Positions 9,017 to 18,067 of a stretch of 64,000 nt of DNA are shown piece after piece. The notes below the pieces were generated by a model. It searched no databases and had not been told where the DNA came from. It saw nothing but the letters and a program-made list of their open reading frames with translations. This stretch comes from Planctomycetota bacterium. Its GTDB lineage: Bacteria; Planctomycetota; Brocadiia; JAADGH01. Every line of letters begins with the position of its first letter. The first letter of the stretch is position 1. The position numbers and the translations under genes were made by a program. The DNA lies in NCBI GenBank assembly GCA_013152475.1, contig JAADGH010000011.1:24209-88208 (forward strand), written 5' to 3'.

Positions 9017-10056
9017 AGTTCAGCATAGGCTTCAACGGCGAGCGGACTTTCCGCGTGCTTGCCGACAAGTACCGGGAGCACATCACCGACGTCTATTTTT
9101 CACCCCCCTTCACGCCCTCGGGCCGGGGTCTGCGCGGGAATGTGGGGGAATACGTTTACTCCCTCGTCCTCCATGAGTTCCTGCAGTTCGCCCGCGACAC
9201 GGGGATTCAGACCAATCTGCTTCTGAACGCCCTGTGCGCGGCGGGAAAATATGGCACGGTGGGACAGGCCACGCGGGTGGTGAACGCGGTATCGCTGCAC
9301 ATGCGGAACTACGGCACAACCTCGGTGACGGTCGTCTCTCCCATCGATGGCGAGCTGCTGAAACGGAAGTTCCCGGACCTGAAGATCCACACATCGGTCA
9401 ACATGTTCATCCGCAACCTGGCCCAGGCGCGAGCCGTGAGCCACTTCGCGGACGTCATCATCCTCGATCGAAACGTGAACCGAGACCTGGAGACGATCAG
9501 GACCATCAGGGAGGACACGGGGAAAGAGATCCGCATCCTCGCCAACGAGTCCTGCCTGCTGGAGTGCATGAATCGGATACAGCACTTCAACCGGATCGCT
9601 CACGACCACGTCGCTATGAAGGGGCGGCATCTCCCGTGCTCGTCGCGCTATTTCAGTGATACGGCCACCCTGCTCAAAGCGCCGATCATCCGGCCGGAGG
9701 ACCTGCACCACTACAATGATCTGGCCGATACGACCAAGCTGGCAACCCGTAACATGTCCAGCGACAAACTGGAGTGCTCCCTTGCGGCCTACACGAGCGG
9801 CCACTTCGAGGGAAGCCTGTTCGACATTACAGAGTCCAACGGCATGGCGGCCTACCTGACGCTGACCCGAGAACAAAACAACGATCGCCTGGAGCCCTGC
9901 CTGGACAACACAAAGATACCGGACGATTTTTTTGCCCACGTAACCCAGTGTGACAAGATGTGCGACCGCTGCCAGTACTGCGACCGCGTGGCCGCCGAGG
10001 CGTTCCGTCTGAGACCTGTTCCTGCGGGCGCAACCGATGTCCCGAAAACCGCGTGA
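9013..10056 (+). CDS. U32-peptidase-like TIM-barrel protein, paralogue 2
   Basis: A 347-residue tandem paralogue of the preceding protein. ATG at 9013 overlaps the previous TGA as ATGA, so the two are probably made in a fixed ratio. It starts MKFSIGFNGERTF, like its partner. The cysteines keep exactly the same spacing: C181, C185, C209 and C313, C317, C320, C323. KAPIIRPEDLHHYND is also conserved. The pattern suggests two metal or Fe-S sites per chain and a heterodimer, as in UbiU-UbiV, but this is inference. The C-terminus continues about 24 residues past the last cysteine cluster without recognisable motif. Confidence 0.6.
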   Translation: MKFSIGFNGERTFRVLADKYREHITDVYFSPPFTPSGRGLRGNVGEYVYSLVLHEFLQFARDTGIQTNLLLNALCAAGKYGTVGQATRVVNAVSLHMRNYGTTSVTVVSPIDGELLKRKFPDLKIHTSVNMFIRNLAQARAVSHFADVIILDRNVNRDLETIRTIREDTGKEIRILANESCLLECMNRIQHFNRIAHDHVAMKGRHLPCSSRYFSDTATLLKAPIIRPEDLHHYNDLADTTKLATRNMSSDKLECSLAAYTSGHFEGSLFDITESNGMAAYLTLTREQNNDRLEPCLDNTKIPDDFFAHVTQCDKMCDRCQYCDRVAAEAFRLRPVPAGATDVPKTA

Positions 10057-10127
10057 CGCGGCCTGGAGTCCTTCCGGGGGACGGACGTGAACAATCTCCC
10101 TGCGCAATCCGGCTCGCCCGTTTATGC

Positions 10128-10156
10128 TTGACGCATCCACCCGAATTCCCGATAAT
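10128..10156 (+). promoter_or_regulatory. Promoter of the protease-Hsp70-J operon
   Basis: TTGACG (10128-10133), a 17-base spacer and GATAAT (10151-10156). It lies 60 bases upstream of the ATG at 10216, in the 159-base gap after the U32 pair, and marks the start of a separate transcription unit. No heat-shock CIRCE-like inverted repeat is visible next to it. Confidence 0.65.
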
Positions 10157-10215
10157 GGGTGTGTTGCGCAAGCTTGTAGGCCACATAAAACAACCGATCG
10201 ATGAGATGACGTACC

Positions 10216-12714
10216 ATGTCGGTCAAGGTCAAGTGCCCTAACTGTGACAGATTCATCCTCGTCGAGAGCGAAGAGGTCGGGACGAAGGTGAAGTGCATCC
10301 TTTGCTCCAAGCCCTTCACCGCCCGGCCGGACTGGATGGCCGACCAGACATCGCCCCGGAAGCCCTCCCACGCAACGAATCAGAAAAAGGACCTCTTCGT
10401 CCAGGAGAAGAAAAAAAAGAAGGAGAAGCAAAAGGCGAAAGAGGATGAGTTTCTCGAACCGGACGTCCGGTGGAAACCGACCCCCAAGGAGACGCCCGAC
10501 AAGTTTGTCACCTGCCCCGAATGCGGCAAGAAACTCCCCGCCACCGCCCACATCTGCAACCGCTGCGGGTGGAACCTGGTCCTCGGGCGGCAGGCCCTGG
10601 AGAAGGGCCGCTCCCCCGCCGCGATGGTCCTCCGGTTCGCGATCTTTGCATCCGTTCTCGTCCTTGTTGGAATGGCCGTCGGCCTCGGCGTGCGGTATTT
10701 CCGCGCGCACTGGACCCTCCCATTGGATCAGCAAGTCGCGACGCAGGCCCCTACCGCCCCAACACCCCAACCCTCCCCGCCGACGAAGACGCACAAACCC
10801 GGCAGCGCCGGCGCCGCGAAGCCCGACAAGCCCGCCGTCAAAGCGACCCGGAAGCCGCACAAGCATGCGCCCCGCCGGGTCCCCAAGGCGCCCGAGCCAA
10901 AGAAGGAAACCGCTCCACCCAACCCGATGGCCTCGCTCGCCGAATCGGTTGTGATCGTAAAAACCCAAAAGCAAAGCGGCCTCGGATTCATCGTGGACCC
11001 CACGACGGCCCTCGTGGTTACGAACCGTCACATTCTCGAAGGGGGTCGCGAGATTACTATCGTTGCCTTCCCACACGCCTCGCCCCAAGGCCGCGAGTTC
11101 GGCCGTGCAGCCATCACCGCCGTCCATAAGAAGGCCGATGTCGCCCTCATCAGCTTCAACCCGCGCGGGGCGGCCCTTGAGCCGGCGCTCCTCGCCAGCG
11201 AGGCAGGCGTCAAGAAGGGCGACAGCGTATTCACGATCGTCCGCACCTCCACATCCCACGCGAGGGAAATCGAGGGCGCGGTCGCCAAGCCGAGCCAGAG
11301 CATCAGTGGGATGTCGACCATTCTCACGTCGGCGGCCGTCGACGCCAGGACCTCCGGCGCCCCGCTCTTCGATTCGGCCGGCAGCGTAATCGGCATCAAC
11401 ACCTATTCGGACGTCTGGAAGCCGAGCGCCTTTGCGCTCGACATCGCCTATGTCCGCGACCTTCTCGACGATCCCAAGGGCGTCTCGCTCTCCGCAACGG
11501 AGATGGACGCCCTGCTCAAACAGGGGATCGATCCCCTTCGCAAGACAAGCAGCAAGGGCCTCCTCGGGAGGACGTTCCTCCCGGGGGCGGCCATCAAGAT
11601 GCTCGTGGACAGGTCCGGGCGCGCGGTCTACGCCCTCGCGCCCCAGGAGAATTCGATCCTGGTCCTGAGCCAGAACAAGGTCGCCGCATCAATCTTCGTG
11701 GGGACCAATCCGACGGACTTCGACATCACCCCAAACGGCAAGCAACTCTACGTATCCGTTAACCAGCCGACGGGGATATCGATCGTGGATCTGAAGAAGC
11801 GGGCGCGGGGCGAGTTCGTCCGGCTCCAGACCGAGAGCGCCTTCGGCGTGCGGGCGTTGGCGATGGACCGTGCGCTCGTCATCTGCGGTGCGATCTACCG
11901 ACCGACCCTGACGCTCCCGAACGACAGGGGGCCTCTGGCGGGCGTGAAGGTCATGGTGGTGAACCTGCGAACGCGAAGGGTGGAGCAGGAGATCAGGAAC
12001 GAGGCCCCCCTTCCCGTCCTCAAGTCCATTACCGATCGGATGCCAAAGAAGTGGACGAAGAAGAACATGGATACCCGCCGCGAGTGGCAGGGGCGCGAAA
12101 CCTTCGCCGAACGGCTGTTCGCCTTTCCCGTCATCGCGCGCTCGCCGGACGGTAAGGAGTTCTATGTGGCGGGCTATGACGAGAAGACCTCCTCGCTGAG
12201 GGCCAAGGACCTCATGGCCGTGTTCAAGTATGCGGCTCACCGGGCTACCCGTCCGGAGGCGACCGGCCCGGATCGGATACCGCTGTACATCCCGGAGGGC
12301 GTAAAGGCGCGAACGATCAACCGGAAGAAGAGCCCCCGGAGGTCGGGGCCGGCGCGGCCGGAATTCGCGCAATTCCCCCAGACCATGCTCGTCAGTGCGG
12401 ACGGCAAGACCGTGCTCCTCGGTGCGGCGGTGATCAATGGCGAAAACCTGCAACTCATGGGAACGATAAAACGCAACGAGGAGGCCTATGCACAGGACCC
12501 GCGGCTGTGCAATATCCAGGCCGCGCCGGCCCGCTTCAAGACGGCCTTCAGCGGAGCGAATGTGTTTGATATGAAGACGTTCACGGATATCGCCCCCCTG
12601 CCCGTCAAGGGGACCGTACTGGCCGTGGACGGGGCCGGAAAGACGCTGCACGTGTTCAACGCCACCGACAACAACGTGTATTCCTTTGACGTGCACGCGC
12701 TCTTGCCGCAATAG
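10216..12714 (+). CDS. Zinc-ribbon, membrane-anchored trypsin-like protease with beta-propeller
   Basis: An 832-residue multidomain protein. Residues 7-30 form a zinc ribbon (C7, C10, C27, C30) and 100-117 a second (C100, C103, C114, C117), separated by a Lys-rich stretch. A membrane helix spans about 137-158, followed by a long Pro/Ala/Lys linker (170-238). Residues 240-420 look like an HtrA-type trypsin fold with a complete candidate triad: H272 (VVTNRHIL), D308 (KKADVALISF) and S380 (TSGAPLFDSAGSVIGINT), where GNSGGP is replaced by TSGAP. From about 445 to the end, YVTN-like blades appear (GKQLYVSVNQPTGISIVDL). The likely topology is ribbons in the cytoplasm, protease and propeller outside. 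It heads an operon with an Hsp70 and a J-like protein. Confidence 0.8.
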   Translation: MSVKVKCPNCDRFILVESEEVGTKVKCILCSKPFTARPDWMADQTSPRKPSHATNQKKDLFVQEKKKKKEKQKAKEDEFLEPDVRWKPTPKETPDKFVTCPECGKKLPATAHICNRCGWNLVLGRQALEKGRSPAAMVLRFAIFASVLVLVGMAVGLGVRYFRAHWTLPLDQQVATQAPTAPTPQPSPPTKTHKPGSAGAAKPDKPAVKATRKPHKHAPRRVPKAPEPKKETAPPNPMASLAESVVIVKTQKQSGLGFIVDPTTALVVTNRHILEGGREITIVAFPHASPQGREFGRAAITAVHKKADVALISFNPRGAALEPALLASEAGVKKGDSVFTIVRTSTSHAREIEGAVAKPSQSISGMSTILTSAAVDARTSGAPLFDSAGSVIGINTYSDVWKPSAFALDIAYVRDLLDDPKGVSLSATEMDALLKQGIDPLRKTSSKGLLGRTFLPGAAIKMLVDRSGRAVYALAPQENSILVLSQNKVAASIFVGTNPTDFDITPNGKQLYVSVNQPTGISIVDLKKRARGEFVRLQTESAFGVRALAMDRALVICGAIYRPTLTLPNDRGPLAGVKVMVVNLRTRRVEQEIRNEAPLPVLKSITDRMPKKWTKKNMDTRREWQGRETFAERLFAFPVIARSPDGKEFYVAGYDEKTSSLRAKDLMAVFKYAAHRATRPEATGPDRIPLYIPEGVKARTINRKKSPRRSGPARPEFAQFPQTMLVSADGKTVLLGAAVINGENLQLMGTIKRNEEAYAQDPRLCNIQAAPARFKTAFSGANVFDMKTFTDIAPLPVKGTVLAVDGAGKTLHVFNATDNNVYSFDVHALLPQ

Positions 12715-12744
12715 CAATAGAGATTATGGAGGTACTCACACGGT

Positions 12745-14289
12745 ATGCCGCCATCGAAACCCGTTGGAATCGACCTCGGGACGACGTTTTCCGCAATTGC
12801 GTATCTTGATGAGACCGGGAAGCCGGTGACCATCCCGAACCGCGAGGGGGAGTTGACCACCCCCTCGGCCATCCTGTTCGAGGAGGACAACATTGTCGTG
12901 GGCCGCGAGGCCATCCGCGCGGCCCTGACCGACCCGGGCAAGGTGGTGCAGTTCATCAAGCGCGAGGTCGGCACGCCGCGATACCGATACCGCGTCGGCC
13001 AGAAGAACTACACCCCCGAAGAGCTCTCGGCCATGATTCTGAAGAAGCTGAAGCAGGACGCCGAGCGGAAGATCGGACCCATTGAAGACGCGGTGATCAC
13101 CGTCCCCGCCTACTTCGACGACACCCGTCGCAAGGCGACCCAGGACGCCGGGCGCATCGCCGGTTTAAACGTGCTGGACATCATCAACGAGCCCACGGCC
13201 GCCGCCCTGGCCTACGGGATGGGAAAGCTGGGAAACGACGAGGTGGCCCTCGTGTATGACCTGGGCGGCGGGACGTTCGACGTCACCCTCGTGCAGATAT
13301 CCGGACGCAAGATACAGATGCGGGCCACCGATGGCGACGTGCGCCTGGGAGGCAAGGAATGGGACGACCGGATACTGAATTACGTCGCGGAGAAGTTCAT
13401 GGAAGAGACCGGGGAGAACCCCCGCGATGACGCCCAGTCACACAACGAACTCGCCGAGCGCGTCGAGGAGGCGAAGCGCGCCCTGAGCGAGCGGCGCAAG
13501 GTGCGCATCCCGTGCAGCCACGCCGGGCGCCGGCTGTCGGTGGAGCTGACGAAGGACGAGTTCGAGCACCTGACCGAGGACCTGCTCGGCCGGACCGAGA
13601 TGACCACGCAGCTCGTCCTGGAGCAGAGCGGTCTGAGCTGGGATGCGGTGAATCGTGTACTGTTGGTCGGGGGATCCACGCGTATGCCCATGGTCAGAAG
13701 CATGCTGGAACTGATTACCGGCAAAGAGCCCGATGCGTCCCTGCCGGCGGATGAGGTCGTGGCATGGGGCGCGGCGATCCATGCCGGCATCCGTTCCCTG
13801 CGCAAGCCCGGGGGCGCACGGGGCTTTACTGCGAAGGTGATCAAGGAGCTGAAGGACGTGGTGGAGATCAACGTGAACTCCCACAGCCTGGGCATCGCCG
13901 CCTTCGACCCCAAGACCAAGAAGCGCGTGAATGCGATCATCATCAAGAAAAACACCCCCCTTCCCCACTCGGCCAAGCGATTGTTCAAGACGCCCCCCGC
14001 CGACGGCAAGGCCGCCGCATTGAGAATTCGCGTCCTCGAAGGCGAATCGAAGGACCCGGACGCCTGCATCCAGATCGGCGAGTGTCTTGTGAAGCTGCCT
14101 GCGGATTTGGCGGGCGGCTCGCCGATTCAGATCAGTTTCAGTTACGATGAAAGCGGTCGGATCGGCGTCCACGCGCTCGACATGACGCGCGGACGCGAGG
14201 CCAAGACGGAAATCATCCGCGACACGGGCATGTCGAACAGCCAGATCGACAAGGCCACCGCCGACCTGTCACAAGCGGAGTTGGAGTAG
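12745..14289 (+). CDS. Hsp70-family chaperone lacking the helical lid
   Basis: A 514-residue DnaK-like ATPase. The nucleotide-binding domain is complete: [16 protein letters not shown] (phosphate 1), [41 protein letters not shown] (phosphate 2) and [16 protein letters not shown] (adenosine). The beta-sandwich substrate domain follows (about 380-490) but with an unusual linker, [19 protein letters not shown], in place of the DnaK LLLDVTPLSLGIE pattern. The alpha-helical lid and the C-terminal tail are absent, so it is about 120 residues shorter than DnaK. A GGAGG site precedes the ATG. The next gene, a J-like protein, starts six bases after the stop. It is a dedicated Hsp70 rather than the housekeeping DnaK. 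Confidence 0.9.
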   Translation: MPPSKPVGIDLGTTFSAIAYLDETGKPVTIPNREGELTTPSAILFEEDNIVVGREAIRAALTDPGKVVQFIKREVGTPRYRYRVGQKNYTPEELSAMILKKLKQDAERKIGPIEDAVITVPAYFDDTRRKATQDAGRIAGLNVLDIINEPTAAALAYGMGKLGNDEVALVYDLGGGTFDVTLVQISGRKIQMRATDGDVRLGGKEWDDRILNYVAEKFMEETGENPRDDAQSHNELAERVEEAKRALSERRKVRIPCSHAGRRLSVELTKDEFEHLTEDLLGRTEMTTQLVLEQSGLSWDAVNRVLLVGGSTRMPMVRSMLELITGKEPDASLPADEVVAWGAAIHAGIRSLRKPGGARGFTAKVIKELKDVVEINVNSHSLGIAAFDPKTKKRVNAIIIKKNTPLPHSAKRLFKTPPADGKAAALRIRVLEGESKDPDACIQIGECLVKLPADLAGGSPIQISFSYDESGRIGVHALDMTRGREAKTEIIRDTGMSNSQIDKATADLSQAELE

Positions 14290-14295
14290 TCTCAG

Positions 14296-16317
14296 ATGGA
14301 AATGAACTTGTACCAGGAATGGCTGGACATCCCGCCCGACCAACAGCCCCCGAATCACTACCAACTCCTCGGCGTCCAACAGTTCGAGCCGAACACGGAG
14401 ACCATCGAGAAGGCCGCACGAGCGCGCGCGGCGCTGCTGAAGACGTACGAGATCGGGAAGTACAGCGCGCAGTCACAGGTCCTCCTGACGGAGGTGGCCC
14501 GCGCCCGGGCGGACCTGCTGAACCCGAAGCGGAAGGTGGAGTATGACCGGCGCCTGCGCGGGGGCGAGAAGGCGCCGCAGATCGAGGTCGATTCGCTGGA
14601 AATTTTCACGAACCTCGTCGCCTTTTCCATGCTGCGCGGGAATCTCTCCAAGGAGCACCTCGCATCATTGTTCGCAGAGGCCAAGCGCCTCAAGGTTCCC
14701 CAACCCAAGGCACAGGCGATTATTCAGCCCATGCTGCTCCAGGCCAAGCAGCAGCGCGCGGCCGAAACGGCCGCCCGCGAGAAGGCCGAACAAAAGAAAG
14801 AGCGAGAAGAACGCGCGGCCAGGAGAAGGGCAGGGATGAAGAAGGCCGCCCTCGTCATCGTGATCCTCGCGATCATGGGGGCTGGCGGGTATTATGCGCT
14901 GCGCTTCAAGAAAACCGTCGAGGAGGAGAAGAAGGTCGAACAGGCCGAGCGGCAGGAGAGCCAGGAGAAGAACCAGTGCGAGAAGTGGCTTGTGAAAGCG
15001 GCGCGGGCGCAGCGGGAGGAGAAGTGGACGGAAGCCACTGACTTCTACCAGAGGGCGCTGGATCTCGGCGCGGGCGAGGGCGCCAAGACGAAGCTGGCGG
15101 CGATGAAAAACGCCCTTGGGGCCATCCAGTTCGAGCGCGAAAAAAAATGGGCGGCCGCCGCCGCCGCATACAAGAAGGCAGGCGAGGGTATGGGCGACCC
15201 GAACGTCTTCAAGAAGAAGCTCGGTTTTCTTGCACTGGCCCAGGAATACGACGCCGCGTATGCGGAGGGGGAGACGAAGCAGAAGGCGGGACAACTCAAG
15301 GAGGCGTTCGCCGCGTTCCAAAAGGCCGCCGCCTTGGCCGCCAAGGCCAAGCTGAAGACCGACGCCCCCACCCAATTGGCCAGTCTGAAAGACACAATAG
15401 AGAGGCGCAGAGAGACCATAGACCGCGCCAAGCACCTCCTCGATATTGCCTCGGATCACAAGGACTATTCGGCGCTCTATGCCGCTGCGAGTTTCTACTT
15501 GTCCAGCGGCGGGCCGGATGGACGTCGATCCCTCGCCGCCGAAACAAAAGCCGCCGCGGAGAAGGTGCTCAAGACGCAGCCAAAACCGGAAGTAAAGCCC
15601 GAAAGCCTTCTCGCGGGTTGTGCACGGATTTTCGAGGAGAAAGGACCGTACCCGGCCCTGCGGGAGATCGGCAAGCTCCAATACTATTTCGGCAATTCCC
15701 GCGTCTGCAAGGATGCGGCCTATCAGACCGAACTTCTCGGCAAGGTGGGGAAGAAGACTCCAAAGACGCTGAATGAAATGCTGACTCGCTGCGTTGTATT
15801 TGGGGAGACCCTGTGTCCTGATTGTATGGGGAGCGGCCGGCTCCCCTGTCGGCTGTGCAACGATACGGGCAAGATCAAGGTGACGTGTGACGCGTGCAAT
15901 GGACGGGGGCGAGTTCGTGGGTGCGACAAATGCAAGGGCACGGGCCTCCAGCTCGGGCCGTGTCCCGAGTGCAAGGGGACCGGCACGTGGAAGTGCCCGC
16001 GGTGTCGCGGCAGAGGGTGCAAGTTCTGCCAGAACAATCCGAAGCGTCCCTGCACGGCATGCAAGGGCACGGGGACGGCGCCCACGCGGAAAAAGTGCCC
16101 CAGGTGTCACGGCAAGGGGAAAATCGCCGGCAAGACGTGCCCGGCCTGCAAAGGGAGGGGCAAGCCGATCTGCGATGCCTGTCAGGGGACGGGGATGAAG
16201 CCGTGCAAGAAGTGCAACGGCACGGGCAAGATTCTTGTGCCGTGCCCACGGTGCTCGCGCGGGCGGTATCGAAAATGTCTGAAGTGCGGCGGGACGGGGC
16301 AATTGAAAGGAAAATAA
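14296..16317 (+). CDS. Membrane J-like protein with extended DnaJ-type zinc-finger region
   Basis: A 673-residue protein. Residues 1-90 are a J-like domain of the planctomycete kind: EWLDIPPDQQPPNHYQLLGV at the start and ARADLLNPKRKVEYDRRLR at the end, but with no HPD tripeptide. A charged coiled stretch (150-180) leads to one membrane helix (about 182-202). A second coiled/TPR-like region (210-400) follows, then a middle region to about 505. The C-terminal part is built from fourteen CxxC motifs, mostly in CxxCxGxG form as in the DnaJ zinc centre, where four is normal. It probably partners the adjacent Hsp70. Without HPD it may bind rather than stimulate the ATPase by the usual route. Confidence 0.82.
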   Translation: MEMNLYQEWLDIPPDQQPPNHYQLLGVQQFEPNTETIEKAARARAALLKTYEIGKYSAQSQVLLTEVARARADLLNPKRKVEYDRRLRGGEKAPQIEVDSLEIFTNLVAFSMLRGNLSKEHLASLFAEAKRLKVPQPKAQAIIQPMLLQAKQQRAAETAAREKAEQKKEREERAARRRAGMKKAALVIVILAIMGAGGYYALRFKKTVEEEKKVEQAERQESQEKNQCEKWLVKAARAQREEKWTEATDFYQRALDLGAGEGAKTKLAAMKNALGAIQFEREKKWAAAAAAYKKAGEGMGDPNVFKKKLGFLALAQEYDAAYAEGETKQKAGQLKEAFAAFQKAAALAAKAKLKTDAPTQLASLKDTIERRRETIDRAKHLLDIASDHKDYSALYAAASFYLSSGGPDGRRSLAAETKAAAEKVLKTQPKPEVKPESLLAGCARIFEEKGPYPALREIGKLQYYFGNSRVCKDAAYQTELLGKVGKKTPKTLNEMLTRCVVFGETLCPDCMGSGRLPCRLCNDTGKIKVTCDACNGRGRVRGCDKCKGTGLQLGPCPECKGTGTWKCPRCRGRGCKFCQNNPKRPCTACKGTGTAPTRKKCPRCHGKGKIAGKTCPACKGRGKPICDACQGTGMKPCKKCNGTGKILVPCPRCSRGRYRKCLKCGGTGQLKGK

Positions 16318-16333
16318 CGGGGAGAGAAATATC

Positions 16334-16362
16334 TTGCAAATTGCGCGGTGGGTTTATATAAT
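16334..16362 (+). promoter_or_regulatory. Promoter of the zinc-ribbon/leuCD operon
   Basis: TTGCAA (16334-16339), a 17-base spacer and a perfect TATAAT (16357-16362), starting 17 bases after the J-like gene. The leader to the ATG at 16464 is about 95 bases. Confidence 0.7.
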
Positions 16363-16372
16363 ACACTTCATT

Positions 16373-16398
16373 CCCATACAGCGCAGTGGCAGTATGGG
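16373..16398 (+). promoter_or_regulatory. Stem-loop at the 5' end of the leuCD operon leader
   Basis: CCCATAC (16373-16379) and GTATGGG (16392-16398) are perfect inverted repeats with a 12-base loop, beginning about five bases after the predicted transcript start. It could protect the RNA 5' end or take part in control of the operon. There is no leucine-rich leader peptide or T-box feature that I can see. Confidence 0.45.
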
Positions 16399-16463
16399 GC
16401 CGGGGCGGGCAATTCGATTGTGACCATCACAAACACATTCCCTAATACGAGGGAGGGGCCCGC

Positions 16464-16775
16464 ATGATACACTACTCGTGTGACATGTGTGGTAAGGGGC
16501 TGCTGGTGGATGAGGAGGTTCGATACATTGTCAAGATCGAGGTCTACGCCGCGTACGACCCGATGGAGTTGACAGAGGAGGATCTCGAGGAAGACCACCT
16601 CAATGATATCGAAAAAATTTATCAACAAACCGAGAACATGAGCGAAGAGGAGCTGCAAGACGATGTCTACAAGTGCTTCCGCTTCGACTTGTGTATGACA
16701 TGCCAGAAACAATACCTCCATGATCCGCTATTTCGTAATGTCTTTCGCCGATCGCCCAACATCTCACCCAATTGA
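16464..16775 (+). CDS. Small acidic zinc-ribbon-like protein
   Basis: A 103-residue protein with cysteines at C6/C9 (SCDMCG) and C71, C77/C80 (CMTC), enough for one zinc site. The 60 residues between the pairs are rich in Glu and Asp and probably helical. The ATG is preceded by a strong GAGGGAGGGG site. It is first in an operon with leuC and leuD, 26 bases before leuC. No function is recognised; small proteins with this split CxxC arrangement are common in PVC genomes. Confidence 0.75.
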   Translation: MIHYSCDMCGKGLLVDEEVRYIVKIEVYAAYDPMELTEEDLEEDHLNDIEKIYQQTENMSEEELQDDVYKCFRFDLCMTCQKQYLHDPLFRNVFRRSPNISPN

Positions 16776-16801
16776 CATGCCGTGGGGTCGATTCTAAACC
16801 C

Positions 16802-18067
16802 ATGGGAAGGACCATAACCGAGAAGATCATCGCCGCCCATTGCGGCAAGGCTGAAGTCCTTGCAGGTGAGTTCGTCTACGCCTCCGTGGATATGGCGCTC
16901 GGCAATGACATCACCGCGCCCTTCGCCATCGAGGAATTTGAGGCCGCCGGTTTCAGCCAGGTCTTTGATCGCACGAAGATTGTCCTCGTGCCCGACCACT
17001 TCATTCCCAACAAGGACATCCAGTCCGCCCAGCAGGCGAAAAAGCTCCGCGACTTCGCCCGGAAGCACAACCTGGTGCACTACTTCGAGGTCGGCCGCAT
17101 GGGCATCGAGCACGCCTTGCTCCCCGAACAGGGCATCGTCCTGCCCGGCGATCTCGTGATCGGCGCCGACTCTCATACCTGCACCTACGGCGCCCTCGGC
17201 GCCTTCTCCACCGGCGTAGGCAGCACGGACCTCGCCGCCTGCTACGCCAGCGGCAAGGTCTGGCTCAAGGTCCCGGAGAGCATCCGGTTCGTCCTGTCGG
17301 GCAAGCGGGGGAAGTGGGTCGGCGGCAAGGATCTCATCCTCTACATCATCGGCGAGATCGGCGTATCCGGCGCGCTGTACAAGGCCATGGAGTTCACCGG
17401 CCCGGCCGTGGCCGACCTGCCGATGGACGACCGCCTGACGATGTGCAACATGGCCATCGAGGCCGGGGGCAAGAACGGCATCATCGCACCGGATGCTGTG
17501 ACCAAGGAGTACATCAAGACACGGGCCACGCGCGATCCCACCGCCTTTCAGAGCGACGCGGATGCGGTGTACTGCGAGACCCGCGAGATTGACGTCGGCG
17601 CCATCGAGCCGCAGGTTTCCGCGCCGCCGCTCCCGTCGAATGCCAAGCCCGTGAGCGCGTATCGCGATGTGGAGATCGACCAGGTGGTCATCGGGTCGTG
17701 CACGAACGGGCGGATGGACGACCTTCGCATCGCCGCCGGGATTCTGAAGGGGCGCAAGACCGATAGGAACATTCGCCTGATCGTGATCCCGGCAACACAA
17801 GACATCTACCGGCAGGCGCTGAAGGAGGGCCTCCTCGAAATTTTCGTCGATGCGGAGGCGGCGGTGTCCACGCCCACATGCGGGCCGTGCCTGGGCGGGC
17901 ACATGGGCATCCTGGCCGAGGGCGAGCGGGCGCTGTCCACAACAAACCGCAACTTTGTCGGTCGTATGGGCCATACGGAGAGCGAAATTTACCTCTGCAG
18001 CCCGGCCGTAGCCGCTGCGTCGGCGATCACCGGGCGCATTACGCACCCAGACGAGGTCACAGGATGA
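16802..18067 (+). CDS. leuC: 3-isopropylmalate dehydratase large subunit
   Basis: A 421-residue aconitase-family subunit. With LeuD it isomerises 2- and 3-isopropylmalate in leucine synthesis. The start [16 protein letters not shown] is typical of the shorter LeuC type found in archaea and many bacteria. [20 protein letters not shown] is the family signature, and the [4Fe-4S] ligands are the Cys of VIGSCTNGR and the two of [11 protein letters not shown]. Homoaconitase or 2-methylmalate dehydratase belong to the same family and cannot be excluded. The ATG at 16802 is preferred to a codon at 16772 inside the preceding gene. It overlaps leuD as ATGA. Confidence 0.92.
   Translation: MGRTITEKIIAAHCGKAEVLAGEFVYASVDMALGNDITAPFAIEEFEAAGFSQVFDRTKIVLVPDHFIPNKDIQSAQQAKKLRDFARKHNLVHYFEVGRMGIEHALLPEQGIVLPGDLVIGADSHTCTYGALGAFSTGVGSTDLAACYASGKVWLKVPESIRFVLSGKRGKWVGGKDLILYIIGEIGVSGALYKAMEFTGPAVADLPMDDRLTMCNMAIEAGGKNGIIAPDAVTKEYIKTRATRDPTAFQSDADAVYCETREIDVGAIEPQVSAPPLPSNAKPVSAYRDVEIDQVVIGSCTNGRMDDLRIAAGILKGRKTDRNIRLIVIPATQDIYRQALKEGLLEIFVDAEAAVSTPTCGPCLGGHMGILAEGERALSTTNRNFVGRMGHTESEIYLCSPAVAAASAITGRITHPDEVTG

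Noticed and set aside
9100..11259. Long minus-strand open frame opposite the U32-like gene and the protease
   Set aside because: Its translation is Gly/Arg/Leu-rich without motifs and mirrors the codon bias of the plus-strand genes.
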